The notes: generated by a model not told the origin, from the sequence alone. A stretch of 64,000 nt of DNA from Kitasatospora kifunensis (GCF_014203855.1 NZ_JACHJV010000001.1:5270001-5334000), one strand, 5' to 3'. Positions 11,901 to 24,943 are shown, counted from the stretch's first letter. Translations and numbers: made by a program.

Positions 11901-12907
11901 CCTCGCGGGTGAACGCGGGGACGCTCACGGTCGGCGCGCTGGTCGCGTACCTGCTCTACATCGACCTGTTCTTCGCGCCGGTCAACCAGCTCTCGCAGAT
12001 CTTCGACGGCTACCAGCAGGCGGCGGTCGGCCTCAGCCGGGTCCGCGAGCTGCTGCGCACCCCGACCAGTACCCCGGCGGCCACCGAGCCGGTCCGCACC
12101 GAACGGCTGCGCGGTGAGATCCACTTCGACGCTGTCAGCTTCGCCTACAACGGCGGCGGCGAGGGCAACCCCGAGGTGCTGAGCGGGATCGACCTGCGGG
12201 TCCCCGCGGGGCAGACCGTCGCCCTGGTCGGCGAGACCGGCGCCGGCAAGTCGACGCTGGTCAAGCTGGTCGCCCGGTTCTACGACGCGACCGGCGGCAC
12301 GGTGTGGATCGACGGCACCGACATCACCCGCTACGACCTGGCCGACTACCGGCACCGGCTCGGCGTGGTGCCGCAGGAGGCCTACCTCTTCGCGGGCACG
12401 GTCCGCGACGCGATCGCGTATGGACGGCCCGACGCCACCGACGCGGAGGTCGAGCTGGCGGCCAAGGCGGTCGGGGCGCACGACATGATCAGCGCACTGT
12501 CGGACGGCTACCAGCACGAGGTGGCCGGTCGCGGCCGCAACCTCTCGGCCGGGCAACGGCAGTTGATCGCGCTCGCCCGTGCCGAACTGGTCGACCCCGA
12601 CATCCTGCTGCTCGACGAGGCCACCGCCGCGCTCGACCTGGCCACCGAGCTGGTGGTCAACCAGGCCTCCGACCGGTTGCGCGACGGCCGCGGCGATCGG
12701 CCGGGCGGCCGCACCACGTTGGTCATCGCGCACCGCCTGACCACGGCCGAGCGGGCGGACCGGGTCGTCGTGCTGGACCACGGCCGGGTGGTGGAGGACG
12801 GCACGCACGCCGAACTGCTCGTGGCCGACGGAACGTACGCCAGGCTCTGGCGGGCGTTTGTCGCGGAAGGACACCGGGAGCCGGTCCACGCCGAGCTGAG
12901 CAACTGA
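8927..12907 (+). CDS. Fused ABC exporter (TMD-NBD-TMD-NBD) with one degenerate ATP site
   Basis: This 1326-aa protein contains two complete type IV ABC half-transporters in one chain. NBD1 has Walker A GSSGSGKST (Lys442), signature LSGGQ and Walker B LLLDD, with Asp565 in place of the catalytic Glu. NBD2 has GETGAGKST (Lys1108), signature LSAGQ and LLLDE with Glu1231. This pairing, Asp in one site and a changed signature on the opposite domain, is the pattern of heterodimeric exporters such as TmrAB and BmrCD, where only one site hydrolyses ATP. A Thr/Pro/Ala-rich linker of about 60 residues joins the halves, and the first 45 residues are Pro/Ser-rich. Substrate unknown; drug or lipid export is usual. 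An upstream in-frame GTG at 8888 is less likely as start. Confidence 0.88.
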   Translation: MPETHGSTREIPAAPAITAASPTSTAPANPSRSHSPSPSAPAAPATGWLRRLSAYCWRYRRNFLLSFGASLGGMAVTAIVPLITKLIIDDVITTHTRALAPWAITLVVAAVLVFGFTQIRRYSAGQLAVDVQQDLRVELFSSLTRLDGARQDQLDTGQVVSRASSDLQLVNGLLSMLPMMTGNLLLFVMSIIVMLWLSVPLTLIALVMGPVLWWVATLSRKRLFPATWAAQQEAAAVAGVVDAAIGGVRVVKGFGQEAQELDKLEGASRSLYGARLRAIRLNSRFSPAMQAIPALGQVAVLALGGWLAVRGSVTLGTFVAFSTYVAQMTGPVRMLTMVLTVGQQARAGVERVFELIDERPLVTEAPNARPLRPTEPSAAQPVPVLEFDQVDFHYQVPPQAGANPDSGADAVAPTSIPVLRGLSLKVAPGETLALVGSSGSGKSTLAQLIPRFYDPTAGTIRLYGQDLREVTLDSIRSVVGIVPEDSFLFSDTVRANIAYGRPRATDEEVEAAARAAQAHDFVSELPAGYDTAVGEQGLTLSGGQRQRIALARAILADPRVLLLDDATSAVDPKIEAEIHEALRTVMVGRTTVLIAHRRSTLQLADRIAVLDHGRLLDLGTHDELVERCPQYRALITDPEALAGHRIPDTATAPTIEVTPTNPAIPTTPVVPGTPAIPTTPATAGTATAPAKRTTPRTMSGRAADPELLAKVAALAPATDTPDVPVSVAAAGDPDFSLGRLLKPFRPALALAFVLLALDAAASLVVPILIRHGIDDGVSKGVMAGVTAASLIALVVVLLDWLVQSAENRVSGRTGERVLYTLRLKIFAHLNRLGLDYYERELTGRIMTRMTTDVDALSSFLQTGVVTGVVSLLTFFGIFAALLIIDLGLGLTVFAVLPVLAIATVVFRRKSAAQYQASRELISAVNADLQENVAGMRIVQAFRREEDTVARFVERGQAYRQARVQAQLYISLYFPFVQFLSSVAAALVLIAGASRVNAGTLTVGALVAYLLYIDLFFAPVNQLSQIFDGYQQAAVGLSRVRELLRTPTSTPAATEPVRTERLRGEIHFDAVSFAYNGGGEGNPEVLSGIDLRVPAGQTVALVGETGAGKSTLVKLVARFYDATGGTVWIDGTDITRYDLADYRHRLGVVPQEAYLFAGTVRDAIAYGRPDATDAEVELAAKAVGAHDMISALSDGYQHEVAGRGRNLSAGQRQLIALARAELVDPDILLLDEATAALDLATELVVNQASDRLRDGRGDRPGGRTTLVIAHRLTTAERADRVVVLDHGRVVEDGTHAELLVADGTYARLWRAFVAEGHREPVHAELSN

Positions 12908-12944
12908 GCTGAGCAACTGAGCTGAGCAACTGAGCTGAACAACT
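12893..12944 (+). repeat. Four tandem copies of a 13-bp unit across the exporter stop codon
   Basis: The unit GAGCTGAGCAACT is repeated exactly three times from 12893, and a fourth time with one change (GAGCTGAACAACT), ending at 12944. Degenerate pieces (gagctga, gttgagctgacc) continue to about 13000. The first copy encodes the last residues of the exporter (ELSN) and supplies its TGA. The array probably grew by slippage. Confidence 0.85.
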
Positions 12945-13287
12945 GGACGGAGTAGCTGAACTGACCGATCGAGCTGACTGGTTGAGCTGACCAATCAGTC
13001 AAAGCAGCGATCGTTCGGGACCGGATCGATATCGCCCTAGGCCAACCAGGGTGACATGAGATCCTCGGGGCGCCACCTGGTACCTGGGTGGCGCCCCGAG
13101 TGGTAGACAAGCGGGGCGACCGCGCGGACAGCGGTACGCGGCCCCCCTAGGCCGGTCCGGCCGATCTTGCCGGGCGTGCGACGCCGGGCATCCCTCTCCC
13201 CCAAGCCTTTGCCCAGCGGCGCCCGTTGATCTGAAAAGTCGACTGGACCGGACCTAGCGCCACCCTCAGGTCGAGAGGCCCCTGCCC
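12945..13287. other. Gap between exporter and MFS gene
   Basis: It holds decayed copies of the 13-bp repeat, then the strong hairpin at 13064-13100, then about 185 bp with no recognisable gene. A piece resembling a common Streptomyces intergenic repeat (CTCTCCCCCAAGCCTTTG) occurs near 13193. Confidence 0.5.
13064..13100 (+). terminator. Intrinsic terminator of the ABC exporter gene
   Basis: A perfect 14-bp stem (CTCGGGGCGCCACC, 13064-13077, with its complement at 13087-13100) encloses a 9-base loop. There is no U-tract, as is common for high-GC actinobacterial terminators. It lies 157 bp after the exporter stop. Confidence 0.75.
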
Positions 13288-14763
13288 ATGTCTTCGCGCG
13301 ATCGCGAGGCGGGGCGCAGCACTGCGCACCACGCTCCATACCCCAGCACCGCCACCTCCCGCCCCGGACCGAGCGACTGCCCCGACTCCGCGCCCGGCCC
13401 GGCCCCCGTAGTGATCCCGTTGCCGCCGCTGGTGGCCCTCTTCGCGGTCGGCTACCTGCCGGCCTACCTGCTCCCCACCATCGTCGGCAGGCTGGGCGGC
13501 GAATTCAGCCTGACGGCCACTCAGGCAGGGGGCGTCGGCAGCGCCCTGTTGCTCGCCGCGGCTGCCACCGGGCTGACCCTGGCCGGCCGGATCCGCGAGC
13601 TCGGTCCGACCCGCCTGGCCAGAGGCGGGCTGATGCTACTGACGGCGGGGTTCACGCTCGCGGCCCTGGTGCCCGGGGGTTCCGTATCCCTGCTGATCGC
13701 GGGGTGTCTGGTCGGTGGGATCGGGGCGGGAACGGTCTCCGCCGTGGCTGGAACGGGCGTCGCGGCCACCGCCGATCCGCACCGGGCCACTGTGCTCGGC
13801 CTGCTTGCCACCTCCACCGTCGCGGCCGGGCTCTACCTGCTGCTGCCCCGGCTGGGTACCTCGCACCCGATTCCCTATCTGGCGCTTGCGCTGCTTGCGC
13901 TGTTGGCGCTGCCGCTGATGACCTTCTCGCAGCCGCAGCCGCAGCCGCAGCCGCAGCCGCAGCCGCCCACCCCATCCCTGCCCACCCCGCCCCCGCCCAC
14001 CACGGCTCCGACGAACCCGGCCCCGCTCGCCGAGCCCCGACTGCCGCACCGCACCGCCGGTCTGATCATGGCCTCGACCATGATGCTCTGGGCGGTCGCG
14101 CAGAACGCGCTCTGGGCTGTCAGCGGGCAGATCGGCGTGCACCAGCTGGGGCTCTCGGAGCGGGAACTCGGCCTGGTGTTCGCCCTGGCACTGGGCGGCG
14201 CACTCTTCGGCGTGCTGGCCTCGGGTGCACTGGGCACCCGGGTCGGCGGGGTGCTGCCGATCGGTCTCGGCACGGCGGCGATCGCGGCTTGCGTGGCGCT
14301 GAGCGCGGGCGCCCGGTCGGTGGCCGGCTTCGCGGGCGGTGAGGTGCTCTGGAACGCGCTGTACCCGCTCGTGCTGAGCTACCTGATCGGGTTGGCGGCC
14401 GCGCTGGACCCCGCCGGGCGGTGGACCGTCCTGGTCGGTGCGGCCGCCACGTTGGGTGGCGCGGCCGGTCCGCTGACCGGTGCGACCCTCTTCATCGACC
14501 TCGGCTGCCCGCTGCTGGCCACCGCGCTCGGCGGCACGCTGCTGGTCACCGCGGTCCCGCTGGTGCTGCTGGCCCGCACCTTCGGCACGCCACCGGTGCC
14601 CCGGCTCACCACGGAGGACGAGGAACTCGCCCCGGCACCTCCGCTCCCGATCCAGCGGTCCGCCGACCCGGCCATCGGCCCGGCCGTCGACCCAGCCACT
14701 AGCCCGCCCGCTGGCTCGACCCTCGGCTCGCCCCCCGGCCCGCCCCCCAAGAAGTCGGCCTGA
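13288..14763 (+). CDS. Major facilitator superfamily permease
   Basis: This 491-aa integral membrane protein has about 12 hydrophobic segments in two halves. The first half runs from PLPPLVALFAVGYLPAYLLP to the segment near YLALALLALLALPLMTF; the second starts at TAGLIMASTMMLWAVAQNALW. The central cytoplasmic loop holds a striking Gln-Pro run, six QP pairs encoded by CAGCCG repeats around 13931-13966, followed by Pro/Thr-rich sequence. The cytoplasmic tail is also Pro-rich. It resembles MFS efflux or uptake permeases; the substrate cannot be told from sequence. The ATG is preceded by GAGAGG at a slightly long distance. It is followed by a convergent gene 30 bp away. Confidence 0.78.
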   Translation: MSSRDREAGRSTAHHAPYPSTATSRPGPSDCPDSAPGPAPVVIPLPPLVALFAVGYLPAYLLPTIVGRLGGEFSLTATQAGGVGSALLLAAAATGLTLAGRIRELGPTRLARGGLMLLTAGFTLAALVPGGSVSLLIAGCLVGGIGAGTVSAVAGTGVAATADPHRATVLGLLATSTVAAGLYLLLPRLGTSHPIPYLALALLALLALPLMTFSQPQPQPQPQPQPPTPSLPTPPPPTTAPTNPAPLAEPRLPHRTAGLIMASTMMLWAVAQNALWAVSGQIGVHQLGLSERELGLVFALALGGALFGVLASGALGTRVGGVLPIGLGTAAIAACVALSAGARSVAGFAGGEVLWNALYPLVLSYLIGLAAALDPAGRWTVLVGAAATLGGAAGPLTGATLFIDLGCPLLATALGGTLLVTAVPLVLLARTFGTPPVPRLTTEDEELAPAPPLPIQRSADPAIGPAVDPATSPPAGSTLGSPPGPPPKKSA

Positions 14764-14793
14764 CGGCTCGTCGGTGCCGGCCGGCCTGGAGCT

Positions 14794-15816
14794 TCAGGTG
14801 GAGATCAGCGAGGAGAGCAGGCCGGAGACCTCCGTGCCCCGCGGCAGGTCGCTCACCTGCCCGTCCCCGACCTCGACCACCATCCAGCCGCCGCCGTCCG
14901 CCCTCAGCGCGAGGTCGGTGGTGACGAACCGGCAGCCCAACGCCCGGACCAGGGAGCGCACCTGGGTCAGGTCGGGGGCCGGGAACACCTCGGGCGTGTC
15001 GGGGTGCGGTCCGGACAGTACCGGCTCGCCGTCCACCCACCACACCCGCGCTTCGGCGGCCGGGCCGCCGTCGCTCGGTCCTCCATCGCTTCGCTCGCCC
15101 GCTCCTTGCCCACCGCCCACCGGCCGCTCCCCGTCGGCCAACGGTCTCGCCCCACTGGCCGGCCGTCTGGTGCGCCCCCATCCGCCACCGATCGCCTGCT
15201 CCGACTCGTCCACCGACTCCGCCGGGGCGAAGGCGTGGAATCGTCGCAGCACCACCCCGCCGGCCAGGAACTCGCCCTGCAGTTCGACGAAGCGGTCCAC
15301 CACCTGGGCCACCGCCGGCAGGTCGGCGAGCTCGGGGATGAAACAGGCCTCGTGCCACTCGTGTTTGCGGGACTTCACGAAGTCCTTGACGATCGCCGGC
15401 CCGTGCCCGCCCAGTTTCGCCACCGCGTTGGCCAGCTCGGCAGGTCCATGGGCGGCGGAGAGCCAGACGCTGTCCGGGGTTGCCCCCTCGAAGGTGCTGT
15501 ACCAGCCGGGCAGCTCATGAGCGGTGGCGTAGGCAGCCGCGCTGGTCAGCAGGTGGCAGCCGCGCTCGGCGAGCGCCCGGCCGAATGCCGCGTACGCCGT
15601 CACCGGCAGCATCCAGCCGCGGTACCAGGCAGGCCCGATATCGAGCGGCACCCGGCGGACGCCCTCGGCGGCGTCCCCGGCGAGCAGCGCGTCATGGTCC
15701 ACAAACGCGGTCTCGCCGCCCAGCCCGCGGACCAGTTGGGACTCGTAGGAGTAGTGCGGGTCGACGCGCCGGGGGTTCAGCGGATCCTGGGGCAGCAGGA
15801 TGGTCGGGGCTGGCAT
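14794..15816 (-). CDS. ATP-grasp protein of the R2K type
   Basis: This 340-aa protein resembles the compact R2K ATP-grasp clade (family 3), enzymes that ligate amino or imino groups to carboxylates. Features seen are the N-terminal ILLPQDPLNPRRVDPHYSYE strand region, the nucleotide-binding AIVKDFVKSRKHEW block (Lys144/Lys148), the linker FVELQGEFLAGGVVLRRF, and the C-terminal metal-binding region TDLALRADGGGWMVVEVGDGQVSDLP. Residues about 199-254 are an unusual Gly/Pro/Arg-rich insertion between core strands. The start at 15816 sits 7 bp after TACCCT (minus strand, 15824-15829), suggesting a leaderless mRNA. R2K enzymes often sit in peptide-tag, phage or conflict loci, but no obvious partner is next to this one. 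Substrate unknown. Confidence 0.72.
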   Translation of the reverse strand: MPAPTILLPQDPLNPRRVDPHYSYESQLVRGLGGETAFVDHDALLAGDAAEGVRRVPLDIGPAWYRGWMLPVTAYAAFGRALAERGCHLLTSAAAYATAHELPGWYSTFEGATPDSVWLSAAHGPAELANAVAKLGGHGPAIVKDFVKSRKHEWHEACFIPELADLPAVAQVVDRFVELQGEFLAGGVVLRRFHAFAPAESVDESEQAIGGGWGRTRRPASGARPLADGERPVGGGQGAGERSDGGPSDGGPAAEARVWWVDGEPVLSGPHPDTPEVFPAPDLTQVRSLVRALGCRFVTTDLALRADGGGWMVVEVGDGQVSDLPRGTEVSGLLSSLIST

Positions 15817-16053
15817 GGCCCACAGGGTAGCGGCGTGCTGCGTTCCTGGCCGGGGCTTTGCCCACCCCGCGCGTCGGGCGCGCGGTGAACTGGCGCGCTG
15901 CGGTGTGCATCAGGACGAGTAGCGAGCACACCGGTACTCAACAGGCCCGCAGCGTGCGCCCCACGCGAGCCGGCTGCACTCCGTGCGCCCGTTGCGCAGC
16001 CGTCATCGATGCTTCGGGCCGGCCAGTTGGCGACCCGGGTGGGCCGGCCGAAG

Positions 16054-17115
16054 TCAGCCCCGGCGGCGACGGCCCGATCCGTGGTCCGGCGTGACCTGCC
16101 AGTCCCGCGGCCGCAGCTCCCGATCGTGCAGTGCGTCCGCGTTGATCAGGACGGTCAACTCGGCCCGACCAAGCTCCTCGTAACTCAGGCCGGTGGCGTT
16201 CAGCAGCGACTCCGTCGGGATGGAGATCGCGATCGACGGTCGCCACGAGGGCAGTACGGCCAGCGTGGTCCCTCGGCCCACCCGGATCAACTGGGCGGTG
16301 ACCCGGCGCGAGCGCTGCGCCTCGAGTCGCCCGGCCGATGTCGGCATCGGCCGGGGGCCGCCGATCAGGATCCCCAGCGGCGCCTCCGTGCCCGAGCCCG
16401 ATGTCTCCGCCGCCTCGGCCGCCTCCGCCGCTCGTTGGGCCTCAAGGGTCAGGGCATCGGCCAATGTCGTTCCGTCGTCGGTCGCCGTTCCGGCAGCGGA
16501 ATCCGGAGCCACGGGCGTGCCCGGAGCCGCAGCGGCGGCCGCGTCGTTCGCCGAGTTCACGGGTTCCCTGCGCTCCGCGGAACCAGGACGCAGGACGAGC
16601 CGTCGTGGTGGCGCAGGCCGACGGATCCGAGGTCGCGGACGAGCTGACGACGGGCGCCAGCCGTCGTCCGCACCCGCGGCGCTCCCCGGCGCTTCGTCCA
16701 GGTCCGCTGGGAGCTCGCCGGGCAGACCGTCCGGCTGCACCGGTACCGCCTCCGTCCGGTCCAGCGCCGTCCCGTCCGGCCTCGTTCGGCCCAGCGCAGC
16801 CGGTGGGCGCGGCCGGTCGGCCGCGAGGTCGATCCCGGCCAGCGTGAGCAACTGCTCTACCTCGGCGGTCGACTGGTGGCTGGCGGTGGCCAACTCGTCC
16901 AGATCGGCACCCTGTTCGTAGGCGGACCGTAGTCGTGAGGCCAACCCGGCGCGCAGGTTCGCCGTGGTCGCGGCGCCGGGGTCGCGTCGCCCAGGCTCAG
17001 CCCTCGACGGCGCCTGGCTTGGCGCGGGTGGCGGGCAGACCTGCGACGGCTCGGTCGCCGCCTCACCGGCCGAGGGTTGGTTCGGTGTGTCCATTGGTAT
17101 GAACGACGAGGTCAT
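16054..17115 (-). CDS. Unrecognised protein with a short helix-turn-helix-like segment
   Basis: This 353-aa protein belongs to no family I can name with confidence. The ATG at 17115 has an excellent CCGGAGG site 9 bp upstream. Residues about 45-95 (LRAGLASRLRSAYEQGADLDELATASHQSTAEVEQLLTLAGI) look like a small helix-turn-helix similar to those that read repetitive or palindromic DNA. A long Pro/Ala/Arg-rich disordered centre follows. The C-terminal third is more ordered (RRVTAQLIRVGRGTTLAVLPSWRPSIAISIPTESLLNATGLSYEEL). It may be a DNA-binding regulator or a developmental protein restricted to Streptomycetes. It is read away from the LD-carboxypeptidase gene. Confidence 0.7.
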   Translation of the reverse strand: MTSSFIPMDTPNQPSAGEAATEPSQVCPPPAPSQAPSRAEPGRRDPGAATTANLRAGLASRLRSAYEQGADLDELATASHQSTAEVEQLLTLAGIDLAADRPRPPAALGRTRPDGTALDRTEAVPVQPDGLPGELPADLDEAPGSAAGADDGWRPSSARPRPRIRRPAPPRRLVLRPGSAERREPVNSANDAAAAAAPGTPVAPDSAAGTATDDGTTLADALTLEAQRAAEAAEAAETSGSGTEAPLGILIGGPRPMPTSAGRLEAQRSRRVTAQLIRVGRGTTLAVLPSWRPSIAISIPTESLLNATGLSYEELGRAELTVLINADALHDRELRPRDWQVTPDHGSGRRRRG

Positions 17116-17436
17116 CGGTGAGGTCCTCCGGTGTACAGTCCGCCCGAATCCTGCCGTACCGGAGGGTGAACGTCCATGGGACCCTGGGATCAACCGCATA
17201 CGTCCGATGGATGTCCGGCAACAGAACCGCCATGGCGCCGACGGCGGTTCGCCAAGTCATATGACATAGAACCAAACTGACGTGGCATCGGTCACATCGG
17301 TCACAGGATTCTCATCAATACCAAGCCCTTTCCTCAGGGAACGGCATCCAGCAGGCGACAATGAGGCCGAACATACGACCGCTCGGCGGCGCAGAGCCTC
17401 CTCCCGCCACCCCGCGATCTGAAGGACGGACGAACC
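17116..17436. other. Divergent promoter region, relatively AT-rich
   Basis: The 321-bp gap separates the regulator-like gene (minus) from the LD-carboxypeptidase gene (plus). It contains an unusually AT-rich stretch near 17258-17340 and two adjacent copies of CATCGGTCA (17286-17303). A 70-codon minus-strand frame (17063-17275) overlaps it but is not convincing as a gene. Confidence 0.45.
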
Positions 17437-18387
17437 ATGGCCATGCCCGCTGACGTGCCACTCGGCCTGACCCGGCCCCGCAAGCTCACCCCTGGCGACC
17501 GGGTGGCGGTGGTCGCCCCCAGCGGTCCGATCGACCCGGACCGGCTCGACGCGGGCTGCGCCATCCTGCGCTCCTGGGGCCTGGAGCCCGTGGTCGGCGC
17601 GCACGTCCTGCACCGCCACCCCCGGCTGCCCTACCTCGCGGGCACCGACGAGGAGCGCGCCGCCGACTTCCAGCAGGCCTGGCTCGACCCAGGCATCGCC
17701 GCTGTCATCTGTGCCCGCGGCGGCTTCGGTGCCCAACGGGTCAGCGACCTGCTCGACTGGGACTCGCTGGCCGCCGTTCCGCCCAAGCTGCTGATCGGCT
17801 TCAGCGACGTCACGGCGCTGCACGAACAACTCGCGGTCCGCCTCGGCCTGGCCTCGTTGTACGGGCCGATGGGCGCGGCCTCCTCCTTCACCTCCGACCC
17901 GCCCACCGCCGAGCACCTGCGCCGCACCCTCTTCGAACCGGCAACCGTCCGCACCCTGACCGGCCCCGAGGCCGGCCCACTCATACCCGGCCGGGCGCAC
18001 GGGATCACGGCCGGCGGCTGCGCCTCACTCCTCGCGGTGGAATGCGGCTCACCTGGCGCCCGGCCGTCGTTCGCCGGCACGATCCTGCTGCTGGAGGACG
18101 TCAACGAGCACCCCTACAAGATCGACCGCATCCTCACGCAGCTGCTGCGCTCGGGCGCTCTGGACGGTATCCACGGAGTGGCGCTCGGTTCTTGGGAGGG
18201 CTGCGGCGCGCCGGAACGAGTCCGCGACGTCTTCCTCGAACGCCTCGGCCCGCTCGGTGTCCCGATCCTGTGGGAACTGGGATTCGGCCATGGCCCGTCC
18301 ACCCTCACCGTCCCGCTCGGCCTGCCGGCCGTCCTGGACGCCGACGCCGGAACCCTGACCCTGGACCTCCCGGCCCTGGCCGACTGA
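17437..18387 (+). CDS. LD-carboxypeptidase / MccF-like peptidase (family S66)
   Basis: This 316-aa protein has the S66 fold order: N-terminal GDRVAVVAPSGPID, the nucleophile elbow LLIGFSDVTALHEQL with Ser123, then the C-terminal domain with LLLEDVNEHPYKIDRILTQLL (Glu220) and GFGHGPSTLTVPLG (His285), forming the unusual Ser-Glu-His triad. Family members cut L,D-amide bonds in murein tetrapeptides during cell-wall recycling, or inactivate peptide-nucleotide antibiotics such as microcin C. No signal peptide is seen, so it acts in the cytoplasm. GAAGGACGG lies upstream of the ATG. The kinase gene follows after 27 bp on the same strand and is probably co-transcribed. Confidence 0.87.
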   Translation: MAMPADVPLGLTRPRKLTPGDRVAVVAPSGPIDPDRLDAGCAILRSWGLEPVVGAHVLHRHPRLPYLAGTDEERAADFQQAWLDPGIAAVICARGGFGAQRVSDLLDWDSLAAVPPKLLIGFSDVTALHEQLAVRLGLASLYGPMGAASSFTSDPPTAEHLRRTLFEPATVRTLTGPEAGPLIPGRAHGITAGGCASLLAVECGSPGARPSFAGTILLLEDVNEHPYKIDRILTQLLRSGALDGIHGVALGSWEGCGAPERVRDVFLERLGPLGVPILWELGFGHGPSTLTVPLGLPAVLDADAGTLTLDLPALAD

Positions 18388-18414
18388 GCCGGTCCAGCCG
18401 ACCGAGATGGATGA

Positions 18415-19101
18415 ATGAGCGTGCACCAGCCAAGGACCACCCCGCAGGAGCAGCCAGCCGGCCTGGTGGCGGAACTGCTCGCCGTGCTGCGCACCGCCCG
18501 CCCCGGCGGGCGCACCCTACTCGGGCTGACCGGTGCCCCCGGCGCGGGAAAGTCGACGCTCGCACGTTTCCTGGTCGCCGAGGTGAACCGGGCTCAGGGA
18601 CCGGGCGCGGCCGCGTACGTCCCGATGGACGGTTTCCACCTCTCCAATGCCCAGCTCGACCGCCTCGGCCTGCGTGACCGCAAGGGGTCTCTGCCCACCT
18701 TCGACGCCCGCGGCTACCTGGCCCTCCTGGAGCGGTTGGCCGCCGATCGCTTCCATGACATCTATGTCCCCGACTTCGACCGCGCCCTGGACGAACCAGT
18801 GGCCGCCCGACACCTGGTCACTCCCAGCACCCGGCTGATCGTCACCGAGGGCAACTACCTCGCGGCCGACACCCCCGACTGGTCCAAGGCCCGCTCGCTG
18901 CTCCGTGAGGTCTGGTACCTGGAGGCCGACGACGAGCTCCGCGCCGATCGCCTGATCCGCCGCCAGCGGGACGGCGGTCGCGACGAACAGGCAGCGCGGG
19001 ACTGGGTCACCTCCAACGACCAGCCGAACGGTGAGTACGTGAAGCTGAGCCGAGCGCGGTGCACCCGCACCATCCGGCTGGCCGAGTTGCCGTTGGCCTG
19101 A
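18415..19101 (+). CDS. P-loop nucleoside/sugar kinase of the uridine kinase-PRK superfamily
   Basis: This 228-aa kinase has Walker A GAPGAGKST (residues 40-48), the substrate region YVPMDGFHLSNAQLDRLGLRDRKG, a Walker-B-like LIVTEGNYLAAD, the lid RLIRRQRDGGRDEQAARDWV and the adenine-contact end NGEYVKLSRA. These match the small family often annotated as nucleoside/nucleotide kinase or as FrcK-like fructose kinase, distant relatives of pantothenate kinase and phosphoribulokinase. The exact substrate is not determined by sequence. It follows the LD-carboxypeptidase gene by 27 bp. The ATG at 18415 was preferred; an ATG at 18411 is out of frame. Confidence 0.8.
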   Translation: MSVHQPRTTPQEQPAGLVAELLAVLRTARPGGRTLLGLTGAPGAGKSTLARFLVAEVNRAQGPGAAAYVPMDGFHLSNAQLDRLGLRDRKGSLPTFDARGYLALLERLAADRFHDIYVPDFDRALDEPVAARHLVTPSTRLIVTEGNYLAADTPDWSKARSLLREVWYLEADDELRADRLIRRQRDGGRDEQAARDWVTSNDQPNGEYVKLSRARCTRTIRLAELPLA

Positions 19102-19706
19102 GCCAGGAGTACTGTTCCCTAGTCGCTCGGCAGGGAGCACCGGACACGCGTCTGCGCGGACGGTCCCGGGGCGGCCACTCTCCTGAAACACCATTCCCGA
19201 CATGATTGTCGGTCGCTGGCGTGTCGCTTTTTGCGGCCTTCGGCGGCTGGCTTGTTTTGTCGTGCCGGTAATTCGGTGGGTGCGGCCGGATTCGCTTTTC
19301 GGAGCGGAGTTGGGCTAAAGTTCAACACGTCGGACAGGCCGTCAGGTCGGTTACGACGAAGGCCTCTTGAGGCCAAGCGGTGCGGAAGACCTGGTAGGGT
19401 TGGAAACACCGAGAGCGAGTCGGGAAACGCCGAGAGGCGGGTCTGATAAGCTCGAAGAGAAGAAAGAACGAAGCGCCCGGAGGGGCCACGGAAGTGGCTC
19501 CAAAGGAAGCGTCCGTTCCTTGAGAACTCAACAGCGTGCCAAAAGTCAACGCCAGATATGTTGACATCCCCGGCCTCGATCGCTTGATTGGGGTTGGAGA
19601 TTCCTTTTGAAGTAAAACACTAGCGAGGACGCAGTGCACGAGGTCACCCTATTCCGGTGGTTGTCGTGCCGCTCGACGCGGGTGTCGACCCGATTACGGG
19701 AAAACA
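19102..19706 (+). promoter_or_regulatory. rRNA operon promoter and leader region
   Basis: The 605-bp region ahead of 16S contains no gene but has candidate -10 boxes TAAAGT (19316-19321) and TAGGGT (19395-19400). The latter is followed by GGAAACACC, a context familiar from Streptomyces rrn promoters. An inverted repeat GGCCTCTTGAGGCC lies at 19361-19374. The box around 19519-19560 (TTGAGAACTCAACAGCG...) resembles the conserved leader element found before Streptomyces 16S genes, probably involved in antitermination or processing. Several promoters are usual; exact start sites cannot be read from sequence. Confidence 0.6.
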
Positions 19707-24605
<4,899 letters not shown>

Positions 24606-24696
24606 AGTTGCTCGCGTCCACTGTGTTGTTCTGAAACAACGACCCCGTTTTGTCCTGGGCCACAGGGCGAGATGGTGCGGTGCACAGTTTCATAGT

Positions 24697-24814
24697 GTTT
24701 CGGTGGTCATAGCGTGAGGGAAACGCCCGGTTACATTCCGAACCCGGAAGCTAAGCCTTACAGCGCCGATGGTACTGCAGGGGGGACCCTGTGGGAGAGT
24801 AGGACGCCGCCGAA
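24697..24814 (+). rRNA. rrf: 5S ribosomal RNA
   Basis: The roughly 118-nt sequence from GTTTCGGTGGTCATAGCG to GACGCCGCCGAA has the paired ends and the conserved CCGAACCCGGAAGCTAAGCC loop of bacterial 5S rRNA. It follows 23S by about 90 nt and is last in the operon. Confidence 0.95.
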
Positions 24815-24824
24815 CAATTTTTCT

Positions 24825-24860
24825 AGAGAAGCCCCCTTCCTTCGGGAAGGGGGCTTCTCT
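24825..24860 (+). terminator. Terminator of the rRNA operon
   Basis: A perfect 16-bp stem (AGAGAAGCCCCCTTCC, 24825-24840, with its complement at 24845-24860) is closed by a C(TTCG)G tetraloop, the most stable kind. It begins about 10 bp after 5S and is followed by a short T-containing stretch. Confidence 0.9.
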
Positions 24861-24943
24861 GCGTTTACGGCTCGGCACGCTACTCTCTCTGGCACACCGA
24901 CCGGCCCACGGATCGGCAGTCGGCAGGCGGAGAGGCACCGGCA

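Noticed and set aside
8921..12994. A 1357-codon open frame on the minus strand
   Set aside because: It lies wholly opposite the ABC exporter gene; its translation is low-complexity (Asp/Gly/Arg/Val-rich) and lacks any domain. High GC in third positions keeps antisense frames open.
17063..17275. A 70-codon minus-strand frame near the start of the regulator-like gene
   Set aside because: It overlaps that gene's start and ribosome site in another frame, has no ribosome site of its own and resembles nothing known. A small real gene cannot be fully excluded.
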